64,000 nucleotides of DNA, taken from assembly GCF_037622515.1 (NCBI RefSeq), contig NZ_JBBJCN010000003.1:496001-560000 (forward strand), given 5' to 3'. The notes beneath the pieces were generated by a model that saw nothing but the letters and a program-made list of their open reading frames with translations, was not told the origin of the DNA and did not search any database. Positions 15,794 to 24,369 of this stretch are shown one piece after another. Every line of letters begins with the position of its first letter. The first letter of the stretch is position 1. This DNA comes from Paradesertivirga superstes (lineage in GTDB: Bacteria > Bacteroidota > Bacteroidia > Sphingobacteriales > Sphingobacteriaceae). Position numbers and translations under genes: made by a program.

Positions 15794-16396
15794 CTATTCT
15801 GCGTCTTTAGCAGGAGCTTCTTCAGCAGCTGGTGCTTCAGCAGCTGGTGCCTCAGCAGCAGTTTCGTTCTCAGTAGCAGCTTCAGGAGTTTCCTCAGTTT
15901 CAGCAAAAACTTCTTCTTCAACTACCTCTTCAACAACAGGAGCATTTTTAGCAGCTAAAGCAGCAGCTCTGTCTTGTTTCTTTTTAGATTCAGCAGCTAA
16001 AGCAGCTTTTCTTGCTTCTTCTTTAGATGAAGTCAGGCTTTCTTTTTTGCCTTCAATCTTAGCACCTTTTCCTTGTAACCACTCGTTAAATTTAGCTTCT
16101 GCCTGCTCTGCAGTTAAAGCACCTTTTTTAACACCACCTTCAAGATGTTTTTTGTAAAGAACACCTTTGTAAGAAAGAATAGCACGACAAGTATCGGTAG
16201 GCTCAGCTCCACTGTTTACCCACTCTAATGCTTTTTCAAAATTAATTTCAATTGTAGCAGGATTGGTATTCGGGTTGTAAGAACCTAAACGTTCGATAAA
16301 CTTTCCGTCTCTCGGAGAACGTGAATCTGCCACTACTACATGGAAAAAAGGCTTTCCTTTTTTTCCGAATCTTTGCAATCTGATTTTAGTTGCCAT
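15794..16396 (-). CDS. rpsP: 30S ribosomal protein S16 with long acidic C-terminal tail
   Basis: The first 80 or so residues are S16 (KIRLQRFGKKGKPFFHVVVADSRSPRDGKFIERLGSYNP). The remainder, to 200 residues, is an extension rich in Lys/Ala and then Glu/Ala/Pro (repeated EAPAAE units at the end). Most bacterial S16 proteins are 80-90 residues. Such extensions are common in Bacteroidota, but their role is unknown to me. It is the first gene of the operon, with a consensus -7 box about 54 nt upstream. Confidence 0.95.
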   Translation of the reverse strand: MATKIRLQRFGKKGKPFFHVVVADSRSPRDGKFIERLGSYNPNTNPATIEINFEKALEWVNSGAEPTDTCRAILSYKGVLYKKHLEGGVKKGALTAEQAEAKFNEWLQGKGAKIEGKKESLTSSKEEARKAALAAESKKKQDRAAALAAKNAPVVEEVVEEEVFAETEETPEAATENETAAEAPAAEAPAAEEAPAKDAE

Positions 16397-16449
16397 TTCT
16401 TTTTGTTTATGTATTCAACATAGTTCCCGGAGTTTATTCTGCGGGGCTG

Positions 16450-16457
16450 CAAAGATA
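16450..16457 (-). promoter_or_regulatory. -7 promoter box of the rpsP operon
   Basis: Minus-strand TATCTTTG fits TAnnTTTG exactly, 54 nt before the rpsP ATG. The upstream region is T-rich with no clear TTTG at the usual distance. Confidence 0.55.
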
Positions 16458-16638
16458 GTAAATATATCAATAAAAAAAAGTTAAATGCCTGTTTAATACT
16501 GGATAACCTCCACAAATATTTTATTTCTGGCAAACACAATCCGTATTTATCTGGCTTCTCAATGAATTGCATGAACAACCCAACAACATAACTATATAAT
16601 AGTCAGAAAGATAAATAAAACCTTTATAAAAACAACCC

Positions 16639-17235
16639 TTAGAGACGCACCAGGTCTGTGATTGGAACAGCCAGATTTCGCTCAATATAATCAATCAAAC
16701 AATGTATAACTTTAATATGGATCTCCTGGGCCCTGTCGGAGAAGTCAGATTTTGGAGCCCTGATTTCCACATCACATAATGATGCCATTTCGCCACCATC
16801 TTTTCCTGTAAGGCCAATAATGAGCATCCCCTTCAACCTGGCGGCTTTAATTGCATTCAATACATTTTCTGAATTGCCACTGGTGCTGATCGCGAACAAC
16901 ACATCCCCTTTCTGACCAATTGCCTCGACCATTCTGGAAAATATGAACGAATACCCATAATCATTCGAAACACAGGAAATATGTGAAGGGTCAGAAATGG
17001 ATAATGCAGCCAGTGCCCTTCTGTCAGCCCTGTACCGACCTGATAATTCTTCTGCAAAATGCATAGCATCACACATTGAGCCCCCGTTACCGCAGGAAAG
17101 GACTTTCTTGCCAGAGTTTAAAGCGGAAGTTAAAATTTCGCCGGCTTTATTGATTTTAATAAAATTATCCTCAATACTTAAAAAAGTATTTAAAACGGAT
17201 TGAGCTTCAATAAAATGTTGCTTTATATAATGCAT
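16639..17235 (-). CDS. gmhA: Phosphoheptose isomerase
   Basis: Converts sedoheptulose 7-phosphate to D-glycero-D-manno-heptose 7-phosphate, the first step to ADP-heptose for LPS core. The 198-residue SIS-domain protein closely follows the E. coli GmhA pattern: VLSCGNGGSMCDAMHFAEELSGRYR, ISDPSHISCVSNDYGY, ISTSGNSENVLNAIKAAR, LTGKDGGEMA and QEIHIKVIHCLIDYIE. It lies 17 nt after pfkA on the same strand. A second step of the same pathway, rfaE2, is at 31.1-31.6 kb. Confidence 0.95.
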   Translation of the reverse strand: MHYIKQHFIEAQSVLNTFLSIEDNFIKINKAGEILTSALNSGKKVLSCGNGGSMCDAMHFAEELSGRYRADRRALAALSISDPSHISCVSNDYGYSFIFSRMVEAIGQKGDVLFAISTSGNSENVLNAIKAARLKGMLIIGLTGKDGGEMASLCDVEIRAPKSDFSDRAQEIHIKVIHCLIDYIERNLAVPITDLVRL

Positions 17236-17252
17236 TGATCTAGAAAGATAAC

Positions 17253-18227
17253 TTAAATAGCCAAAATATCAAGAATCTTCAAAAGGGAAGGATTAACTTC
17301 CGAAATATGCTTGATTGCATTATGAAAAGGAGTATAATGGATATTCCCGTTAACTATTCCAATCATTTCACCTTTACGACCACTTATAAGAGCTTCGACT
17401 GCTGCCACACCGACCCGGCTTGCTAACACTCTATCCATACATGTAGGCCTGCCACCACGCTGAATATGTCCTAAAATAGATAATCGGGTATCATAGTTCG
17501 GGAAACGCTCTTTTATCATGGAAGCTATTTCGAACCCTCCTGCATTATCTCCTTCCGCAACAATGATAATTTTGGAAGACTTGTCTTTCCTGCCTTCCTC
17601 TAATCGTTTAAAAAGGCATTCAATATCAGTTTTAGATTCAGGAATTAAAATAGCTTCCGCTCCTGCTCCGATTCCACTCCGCAAAGCAATTAATCCTGAG
17701 TCGCGACCCATCACTTCTACAATAAATAACCGGTCATGAGATTCAGCGGTGTCCCTGATTTTATCTACAGCGTCGATAACATTGTTAATTGCTGTATCGT
17801 AACCAATTGTAAAATCAGTTCCTATTAAATCATTATCAATAGTTCCCGGGATGCCAACAATAGGATAATTAAACTCCTGAATAAATACCTGAGCACCAGT
17901 AAAGCTACCTTCTCCACCAATTACAACGACTGCGTCAATACTATTTTTCCTTAATTGTTCATAAGCTTGCATCCTGCCATCTTTTGTACGGAAAGATTCA
18001 CTTCTGAAAGTTTTTAGAATAGTTCCTCCCCGCTGGATAATGTTACCAACAGATTTTCTGTCCATCGAAACAAATTCCCCATTTACCATCCCCTCAAAAC
18101 CACGCATAATTCCTGTAACCTCGAGGTTATAATACAAACCAGCTCGTACAACTGCCCTTATGGCCGCATTCATACCCGGCGCATCGCCTCCGGAAGTTAA
18201 AACACCAATATTTTTTATTTCGCTCAT
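17253..18227 (-). CDS. pfkA: ATP-dependent 6-phosphofructokinase
   Basis: Phosphorylates fructose 6-phosphate in glycolysis. At 324 residues it matches the bacterial PfkA length, with SGGDAPGMNAAIRAVVR, PGTIDNDL (catalytic-type D131), FTIGYDTA, EVMGRDSGLIAL and LGHIQRGGRPTCMDR. The glycine after residue 106 fits an ATP rather than PPi enzyme. The normally invariant GGDGS loop reads GGEGS here (E106), replacing the Mg-ATP aspartate. It starts 1 nt after dsbD. Confidence 0.95.
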   Translation of the reverse strand: MSEIKNIGVLTSGGDAPGMNAAIRAVVRAGLYYNLEVTGIMRGFEGMVNGEFVSMDRKSVGNIIQRGGTILKTFRSESFRTKDGRMQAYEQLRKNSIDAVVVIGGEGSFTGAQVFIQEFNYPIVGIPGTIDNDLIGTDFTIGYDTAINNVIDAVDKIRDTAESHDRLFIVEVMGRDSGLIALRSGIGAGAEAILIPESKTDIECLFKRLEEGRKDKSSKIIIVAEGDNAGGFEIASMIKERFPNYDTRLSILGHIQRGGRPTCMDRVLASRVGVAAVEALISGRKGEMIGIVNGNIHYTPFHNAIKHISEVNPSLLKILDILAI

Positions 18228-18228
18228 A

Positions 18229-20268
18229 TTATTGTCTAGAAAAAGCGTTTTTTCCGCTATCTAAGAAATTTATATAATTTTTCACATCCAGGTTAAAAGC
18301 AAGTGGCGGCACAAGTGTTCTGCCTTCCGAATTTACGATAACATAATACGGTTGTGAATTTGTTTTGAAATTCTTTGCCTGCAAATCACTCCATTTGTTG
18401 CCCAAAGTTTTAATTTTTTTACCGCTTTCCGAAACATATTTTTCATTTTCAGCTAATTCGGTTTTATCATCAACATATAAAGAGATGATTACGTAGTCAT
18501 TTTTTAAACGATTTAATACTTCATGCTCCGCCCAAACAGAGGCTTCCATTTTACGGCAATTTGTGCAGCTCCATCCGGTAAAATCAAGCAGTACAGGTTT
18601 ATTCACTTTTCGTGAATATGCCAGGCCCTCTTCATAATCGTAAAAAGCATCCAAACCATGGGGTGCATGGAAAAGGTCGGTATATTTTTTGGGCGTCACT
18701 TCACTTTCTGCAGTACTATAAGAATTTGTGTAAAGATCAAAATCCTGAGTGGTTTGTGGGGGAAGCCAGGCACTAATCCCTTTTAAAGGTGCTCCGAAAA
18801 GCCCCGGAACCATATAAAGAGTAAATCCAAGTACAAGCATGGCAAAAAACAATCGTGTCAGTGAAATATATCCTACTTCTACATCATGTGCCAATTTAAA
18901 TTTACCCAATAAATAAAGACCCCAACAACCAAAAATCATTATCCAGATTACAATAAATATATCCCTGTCCAAAATATTCCAATGATAGGCTAAATCCACG
19001 TTTGACAAGAATTTAAATGCCAGTGCTAATTCTAAAAACCCCAAAGAGACTTTGACGGCATTCATCCAACCACCAGATTTGGGTAATTCTTTTAACCAGG
19101 ATGGGAAAATCGCGAAAAGTGTAAAAGGCACAGCCAAAGCTGCCGAAAAACCTAACATGCCAATTGCTGGGCCCAGGTTTGCGCCCTTTGACACAGTTTC
19201 GACCAATAATGTACCTATAATGGGCCCCGTGCACGAAAAAGAAACCAATGCTAAGGTAAAGGCCATAAAAAACAAGCCTATCAGTCCACCCTGATTGGAT
19301 TTTTCATCCATTTTGTTCACCAGTGATGATGGCAATGTGATTTCGAAGGCTCCTAAAAACGACACTGCGAATAGTATGAGTACTGCGAAAAATAAAAGAT
19401 TAAAAGCAGCGCTGCTTGCAGCCTCATTCAAGGCAGAGGCACCGAATATTGCGGTTATCAGCAATCCCAGCGCAACATAGATAATGATTATGGAAATGCC
19501 ATATATTAATGCGCTCTGTACCCCTTTGGCTTTAGAACCTGCTCTTTTTGTAAAAAAGGAAACAGTAAGTGGGATCATGGGATAAATACACGGCATAAAA
19601 AATGCCAGCAAACCGCCTATAAAGCCTGCTACAAAAATTCCTATAAGTGTATTATCGCTACCTTTCGGTTGGTTCGGGTTTTTTAAAACTGCGACAGCAG
19701 AACTTACAGAATCAGGCCGTGTAATTTCATTATTTACTGTATCGGTACGAACCTGATTAGCGATTTGTTGATCTGTAGTTACTGTTAAGGAGGAAGGAAC
19801 AGCGACGACAGGAACAGTTTTAAAAGAAACCGGAATATTAAATTCCACCTCTTCGGGAGGAAGACATTTCTGGTCGTTACACACCATAAACTCCAGAGAA
19901 CCAGTTACAGATGTCGCCTTATTAACCTTAATTACTTGCTTAAATATAACCTGCTTTTCGTGCCAGGCGATATTCATTTTAAAATTGTTATCAAAACTAC
20001 TTATTGCCTTAGGAGATTCGGTAACCTTACCAATAAGTGAATAATCTCCAGACGGATTGAATGTAAATGAAGTAGGAATGGGACCACCTTCTTCAATAAA
20101 TTGTGAATAAACATGCCAACCTGGCTGAATATCAGCTCTAATACTTATTTCTACTTTATCTTCATTTAAGTTTTTTGCCGAAAACGACCATTTAACAGGG
20201 TTCTCAATTTGGGCAAATACTGATAAGCCTGAAATTAAAAACCAGAAACATATTATTAAATTCCTCAT
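18229..20268 (-). CDS. dsbD: Thiol:disulfide interchange protein DsbD
   Basis: Moves reducing power across the inner membrane. The 679-residue protein has a signal peptide (about 1-20), an N-terminal periplasmic domain with a Cys pair (C130 and C135 in VCNDQKC), about eight membrane helices including the paired cysteines in FFMPCIYPMIPL and FSCTGPIIG, and a C-terminal thioredoxin-like domain with CTNC at C568 and C571 (TGWSCTNCRKM). It is the second gene of birA-dsbD-pfkA-gmhA, with 4 nt and 1 nt spacers on either side. Confidence 0.93.
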   Translation of the reverse strand: MRNLIICFWFLISGLSVFAQIENPVKWSFSAKNLNEDKVEISIRADIQPGWHVYSQFIEEGGPIPTSFTFNPSGDYSLIGKVTESPKAISSFDNNFKMNIAWHEKQVIFKQVIKVNKATSVTGSLEFMVCNDQKCLPPEEVEFNIPVSFKTVPVVAVPSSLTVTTDQQIANQVRTDTVNNEITRPDSVSSAVAVLKNPNQPKGSDNTLIGIFVAGFIGGLLAFFMPCIYPMIPLTVSFFTKRAGSKAKGVQSALIYGISIIIIYVALGLLITAIFGASALNEAASSAAFNLLFFAVLILFAVSFLGAFEITLPSSLVNKMDEKSNQGGLIGLFFMAFTLALVSFSCTGPIIGTLLVETVSKGANLGPAIGMLGFSAALAVPFTLFAIFPSWLKELPKSGGWMNAVKVSLGFLELALAFKFLSNVDLAYHWNILDRDIFIVIWIMIFGCWGLYLLGKFKLAHDVEVGYISLTRLFFAMLVLGFTLYMVPGLFGAPLKGISAWLPPQTTQDFDLYTNSYSTAESEVTPKKYTDLFHAPHGLDAFYDYEEGLAYSRKVNKPVLLDFTGWSCTNCRKMEASVWAEHEVLNRLKNDYVIISLYVDDKTELAENEKYVSESGKKIKTLGNKWSDLQAKNFKTNSQPYYVIVNSEGRTLVPPLAFNLDVKNYINFLDSGKNAFSRQ

Positions 20269-20272
20269 TGTT

Positions 20273-21043
20273 TTATTTATGAACGAATGCTATTTCCTTG
20301 AAATTATAACTACGTAATTTTCCCTCAACTAATACCGCAAGAAAACCATTTTTTCCAATACCGGTGATAATCCCATCCATTTCTATCCCCCCAACTCTAA
20401 ACCTGTAACTTTCGTTTAGTTTATAAAGGTTTTTTAAATACAACTCCTCTATCATACTAAACTTACCAGCTCTTAATTGCAAATAACGCTCTTCAATTGA
20501 TTTGCAAAGGTCATTTAGTAAAGCATTTATATCATAATCCTGATGTAAGATTTTCTTTAAAGAAGTAACATTCTTAATATTATCGGGAAAATTAATTTGA
20601 TTTATATTTAAGCCGATACCAATAACGGCATATTTCCAGATACTACCCCGTAAAATATTCTCAATTAAAACGCCCCCAAGTTTATCATCCTTAAAATAAA
20701 TGTCATTAGGCCATTTTATTTTTACATCGTCTCCAATAATTTCAAACAGCGCATCGTTTATAGCTATACTTATTGATTGGTTTAGCAAAAACTGTTTGTC
20801 AGGGTTTAGAAATGCAGGAGATAACAACAGGCTAAAGGTTAAATTTTTACCGGGCTCACTATTCCAGCTATTGTTAACCTGCCCCCTTCCCGCGAATTGT
20901 TCTTCTGCCAATATAACAGTGCCCTCGGGCAATGGCGTGGAATTTGTCAATTCCTTTTTAAGATAATTATTTGTAGAATCAACACGCTTTAATGTTACTA
21001 CATTTTGACCAACAAATAGTCTTGAAAAAGTGTTATTTTGCAA
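20273..21043 (-). CDS. birA: Biotin--[acetyl-CoA-carboxylase] ligase
   Basis: Attaches biotin to carrier proteins. The catalytic core is complete: RVDSTNNYL, LAEEQFAGRGQVNNSWNSEPGKNL, IKWPNDIYFKDDKLGGVLIEN and a small C-terminal SH3-like domain. There is no N-terminal HTH, so it is not a biotin-operon repressor. No ATG is available. I chose the TTG at 21043 (MQNNTFSRLFVGQ). A TTG at 21073 is in frame, but it lies inside a consensus TAGTTTTG -7 box (21078-21071) and cannot be transcribed from it. First gene of birA-dsbD-pfkA-gmhA, divergent from rsfS. Confidence 0.93.
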   Translation of the reverse strand: MQNNTFSRLFVGQNVVTLKRVDSTNNYLKKELTNSTPLPEGTVILAEEQFAGRGQVNNSWNSEPGKNLTFSLLLSPAFLNPDKQFLLNQSISIAINDALFEIIGDDVKIKWPNDIYFKDDKLGGVLIENILRGSIWKYAVIGIGLNINQINFPDNIKNVTSLKKILHQDYDINALLNDLCKSIEERYLQLRAGKFSMIEELYLKNLYKLNESYRFRVGGIEMDGIITGIGKNGFLAVLVEGKLRSYNFKEIAFVHK

Positions 21044-21070
21044 ACTAATCGGAGTAATGTTAATTTTATT

Positions 21071-21078
21071 CAAAACTA
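21071..21078 (-). promoter_or_regulatory. -7 promoter box of birA operon
   Basis: Minus-strand TAGTTTTG fits TAnnTTTG exactly. A TTTG lies 21 nt upstream. It sits only 11 bp from the rsfS start codon, so the birA promoter overlaps the 5' end of the divergent gene. Confidence 0.5.
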
Positions 21079-21088
21079 ATTTTTTTTA

Positions 21089-21463
21089 ATGTTAAAAAAC
21101 AAAGCAATTAATGAATCCACTTTCACTTCAGAGTTAGCCATACTTGGCATACAGGAAAAGAAGGGAAATGAAATTGTAAGATTAGACTTAAGAAATATAA
21201 ACAGTTCAGTTGCAGATTATTTTATTGTCTGCCATGCTGAGTCTTCTACTCAGGTGCGAGCTATCGCATCGAGTGTGGAGGAAGAAGTGTTTAAAGCATC
21301 CAAACAACACCCTTACAGAATTGAAGGACTTGAACACGGGGAATGGGTTTTATTGGATTATATAGATGTGGTGGTACATATCTTTAAAACAGATAAAAGA
21401 GAGTTCTACGGAATAGAGGATTTATGGGGAGATGCAGAAATGAAATATTATCAAAGTGCCTAA
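21089..21463 (+). CDS. rsfS: Ribosomal silencing factor RsfS (Iojap family)
   Basis: Binds L14 and blocks joining of ribosomal subunits under starvation. The 124-residue protein has the family core: LDLRNINSSVADYFIVCHAESSTQVRAIASSVEE, GEWVLLDYIDVVVHIFKTDKREFYGIEDLWGDAE. It starts 46 bp from the birA TTG in the opposite direction and is followed 21 nt later by ftsH, with which it is probably cotranscribed. Confidence 0.95.
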   Translation: MLKNKAINESTFTSELAILGIQEKKGNEIVRLDLRNINSSVADYFIVCHAESSTQVRAIASSVEEEVFKASKQHPYRIEGLEHGEWVLLDYIDVVVHIFKTDKREFYGIEDLWGDAEMKYYQSA

Positions 21464-21484
21464 TGGCCACCATTTATAATTGAA

Positions 21485-23572
21485 ATGAAAGAAAATAAAA
21501 CCGATAATAAAAAACCACAGCGTAAACGTACGGGAAAAAAAATAGTACCTGCTCCTCCAAAATTTAATATAATGTGGCTTTACGCCGCTATAATTTTTGC
21601 ACTGTTTGCGGTACAATATTTCTGGAATAATACAACTACAAAGCAAATCAATTATCAGCAGTTTGAGACTGATATGCTTATTCCACGCGATGTCCAAAAA
21701 CTTGTAACTTATAAAAATAACGATTTATTTGTTGTTGAAGTTTATATTAAACCCGACCGATTAAAGTTGCCTAAATATAAAGACGTTCGTGGTGAGAGCG
21801 GCAATTTTACGTCAACAACTAACGCTCCTCAATATAAATTTAACATCGGCTCTCTTGAAAGCCTTGACAAAAAGATTCAGGAAGCGGAAAAGAACCTTCC
21901 TGCTGATCAAAGAACACCCATCATACCTGAGTCCAGGGATAATTTCTGGGCAAGCTGGTTCATGTCGATTATATTACCTGTATTGCTTTTAATAGGATTC
22001 TGGGTATTTATCATGCGACGTATGGGCGGTGGTGCAGGCGGTGGTGCAGGCGGTCAGATATTCAACATAGGAAAGTCTAAAGCCACATTATTTGATAAAG
22101 AGTCTCAGGTAAACGTAACATTTAACGATGTTGCTGGTCTGGAAGAAGCGAAATTAGAGGTTATGGAGATCGTAGATTTTCTTAAAAACCCTCAGAAATA
22201 TACAAATCTTGGAGGTAAAATCCCCAAAGGGGCCTTACTGGTTGGGGCTCCGGGAACAGGAAAAACCTTACTTGCCAAGGCTGTGGCAGGCGAAGCGCAG
22301 GTGCCATTCTTTTCTTTGTCAGGTTCTGACTTTGTTGAAATGTTTGTAGGGGTGGGTGCATCACGTGTACGTGATTTATTCCGTCAGGCAAAAGATAAAG
22401 CGCCGTGTATTATTTTTATTGATGAGATCGATGCCATCGGACGGGCTCGTGGAAAAAACAATATAGTAGGTGGAAATGATGAGCGTGAAAACACGCTGAA
22501 TCAATTGTTAGTTGAGATGGATGGTTTTGGTACCGATTCTGGTATTATTATTATGGCTGCTACAAACAGGCCCGATGTTCTTGACTCTGCACTTTTGCGC
22601 CCAGGACGCTTTGACCGGCAAATCTCTATTGATAAACCGGATTTAGTTGGCCGTGAACAAATCTTCAAAGTCCATTTAGCGCCAATTAAATTAGCTGAAG
22701 AAGTAGATCCAAAGAAGCTTTCTGCTCAAACTCCTGGATTTGCCGGTGCGGAAATAGCGAATGTTTGTAACGAAGCAGCATTAATTGCTGCCCGTAAAGA
22801 TAAGCTAGCTGTAGATATGCACGATTTCCAGGATGCTATTGACCGTGTAATCGGTGGATTAGAGAAAAGGAACAAGATCATTTCACCAGAAGAAAAACGA
22901 ATTGTTGCCTATCATGAAGCGGGACACGCTATTGCTGGATGGTTTCTTGAGCATGCCGATCCCTTGGTAAAAGTATCTATTGTACCACGCGGAGTTGCAG
23001 CTTTAGGTTACGCACAATATCTTCCCAAAGAGCAATTCTTATACACTACTGAACAACTTATTGACGGGATGTGTATGACAATGGGAGGTCGTGTAGCTGA
23101 GGATATTGTATTTAATAAAATATCAACCGGGGCGCAAAACGACCTAGAACGGATTACAAAACTGTCATATGCAATGATTACCCTTTACGGGATGAACGAT
23201 AAAGTTGGAAATATCTCCTTTAACGACCAGCAGGATCAGTTTAACAAGCCATATTCTGAAAAAACATCTGAATTAATTGATGATGAAGTTAGAAAATTAA
23301 TCACCTCAGTTTACGATCGTACAAAGGATCTGTTAAACGACAAACGTGAGGGATTGGAAAAATTGGCTCAAAAGCTTCTTGAAAAAGAAATTCTGTTCCA
23401 AAGCGACCTTGAAGAAATTCTAGGTAAACGCCCTTTTGAAAACCGTACAACATATGATGAATTCGTAAATGGTGACGATTCCGGAAATCAGGCGCCTGTT
23501 GCAGAAAACCTGCATCCGGAACCTGTTGGCGATACTACAGAACCATTAAAAAGCTCTGATACGACATTATAA
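21485..23572 (+). CDS. ftsH: ATP-dependent zinc metalloprotease FtsH
   Basis: Membrane-anchored AAA+ protease for quality control and regulatory proteolysis. The 695-residue protein has two membrane helices (about 27-45 and 155-176) flanking a periplasmic domain, Walker A GAPGTGKT (254-261), Walker B IIFIDEIDAIG, the second region of homology (AATNRPDVLDSALLRPGRFDR), and the zinc site HEAGH (477-481). A Gly-rich linker follows the second helix. The C-terminal tail is acidic. A strong terminator follows. Confidence 0.97.
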   Translation: MKENKTDNKKPQRKRTGKKIVPAPPKFNIMWLYAAIIFALFAVQYFWNNTTTKQINYQQFETDMLIPRDVQKLVTYKNNDLFVVEVYIKPDRLKLPKYKDVRGESGNFTSTTNAPQYKFNIGSLESLDKKIQEAEKNLPADQRTPIIPESRDNFWASWFMSIILPVLLLIGFWVFIMRRMGGGAGGGAGGQIFNIGKSKATLFDKESQVNVTFNDVAGLEEAKLEVMEIVDFLKNPQKYTNLGGKIPKGALLVGAPGTGKTLLAKAVAGEAQVPFFSLSGSDFVEMFVGVGASRVRDLFRQAKDKAPCIIFIDEIDAIGRARGKNNIVGGNDERENTLNQLLVEMDGFGTDSGIIIMAATNRPDVLDSALLRPGRFDRQISIDKPDLVGREQIFKVHLAPIKLAEEVDPKKLSAQTPGFAGAEIANVCNEAALIAARKDKLAVDMHDFQDAIDRVIGGLEKRNKIISPEEKRIVAYHEAGHAIAGWFLEHADPLVKVSIVPRGVAALGYAQYLPKEQFLYTTEQLIDGMCMTMGGRVAEDIVFNKISTGAQNDLERITKLSYAMITLYGMNDKVGNISFNDQQDQFNKPYSEKTSELIDDEVRKLITSVYDRTKDLLNDKREGLEKLAQKLLEKEILFQSDLEEILGKRPFENRTTYDEFVNGDDSGNQAPVAENLHPEPVGDTTEPLKSSDTTL

Positions 23573-23589
23573 GTAAAACACTAATTTAG

Positions 23590-23617
23590 AAAAGCCCCAG
23601 AAATTCTGGGGCTTTTT
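23590..23617 (+). terminator. Terminator after ftsH
   Basis: GCCCCAG / CTGGGGC stem (23594-23600 with 23606-23612), extended by flanking A and T tracts, with T5 at the end. It lies 17 nt after the ftsH stop. Confidence 0.88.
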
Positions 23618-23658
23618 CTTTGAATTAAACTTGCGATACCTCATTTTTGTAACCCGGG

Positions 23659-24300
23659 ATGAAAGAAACGACTGCCAAAGAAAAGATGCTGAAAAAAATA
23701 CGGAAAGCGTTATTAGAAAAACGTGATAATCCGTATCCAAATCTTGAAGAAGCACCTTTATACGAAGACCATACTGATTTATTAGAAGTTCTGTTCGCAG
23801 AACAACTTACCTTAGTTGCAGGCAAATTTATCTTTTGTGAAGATGAATTCCAGTTTATTGAAAATCTGCTTCTTTTGGCAGATGAAAAAAGCTGGCGAAA
23901 AATATATTGCTGGGAGCCATCACTCCAGGAAATGTTAAGTCAGTACGAATTTCCATTTTACAGCACCGATACAGACTTTCTTCAGGCAGAAGTAGGTATC
24001 ACCTTATGTGAATCGCTTATAGCCCGCAATGGCAGTGTTTTGATATCTAATGGAAATGCAGCAGGCAGAAGATTAAGCATCTACCCGCACCATCATGTAG
24101 TAATCGCTTACACATCTCAACTGGTGCTTGATCTAAAAGATGCCTTTAAGCTTTTGAAAACCAAGTATGAGGATAAACTCCCTTCACTGGTATCAAACAT
24201 CACAGGTCCAAGCCGCACGGCTGATATTGAAAAAACGCTTGTACTTGGCGCACATGGCCCCAAAGAACTGATCGTTTTTTTATTGGATGATTCGAATTAA
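23659..24300 (+). CDS. LUD-domain protein (LutC/YkgG family)
   Basis: 213 residues. The C-terminal half carries the LUD signatures: GITLCESLIARNGSVLIS, HHHVVIAYTSQLVLDLKDAF, SNITGPSRTADIEKTLVLGAHGPKELIVFLLD. LutC-type proteins take part in L-lactate oxidation together with LutA and LutB, but neither partner is nearby, so the role is uncertain. The gene stands alone between two terminators, with an imperfect -7 box (CATTTTTG) just upstream. Confidence 0.88.
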   Translation: MKETTAKEKMLKKIRKALLEKRDNPYPNLEEAPLYEDHTDLLEVLFAEQLTLVAGKFIFCEDEFQFIENLLLLADEKSWRKIYCWEPSLQEMLSQYEFPFYSTDTDFLQAEVGITLCESLIARNGSVLISNGNAAGRRLSIYPHHHVVIAYTSQLVLDLKDAFKLLKTKYEDKLPSLVSNITGPSRTADIEKTLVLGAHGPKELIVFLLDDSN

Positions 24301-24320
24301 TTTTTAAGCTCTAAAAAAAA

Positions 24321-24351
24321 TGGCGTTGTGAAATTCACAACGCCACTTTTT
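24321..24351. terminator. Bidirectional terminator between LUD gene and infB
   Basis: TGGCGTTGTGAA (24321-24332) pairs with TTCACAACGCCA (24334-24345; the inner pairs would open to form the loop). It is flanked by A8 on the left and T-rich sequence on the right, between convergent genes ending at 24300 and 24370. Confidence 0.88.
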
Positions 24352-24369
24352 TGTCAATCAGGATCTATA

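Noticed and set aside
21422..21697. Minus-strand 91-residue hydrophobic frame
   Set aside because: Antisense to the end of rsfS and the N-terminal membrane region of ftsH.
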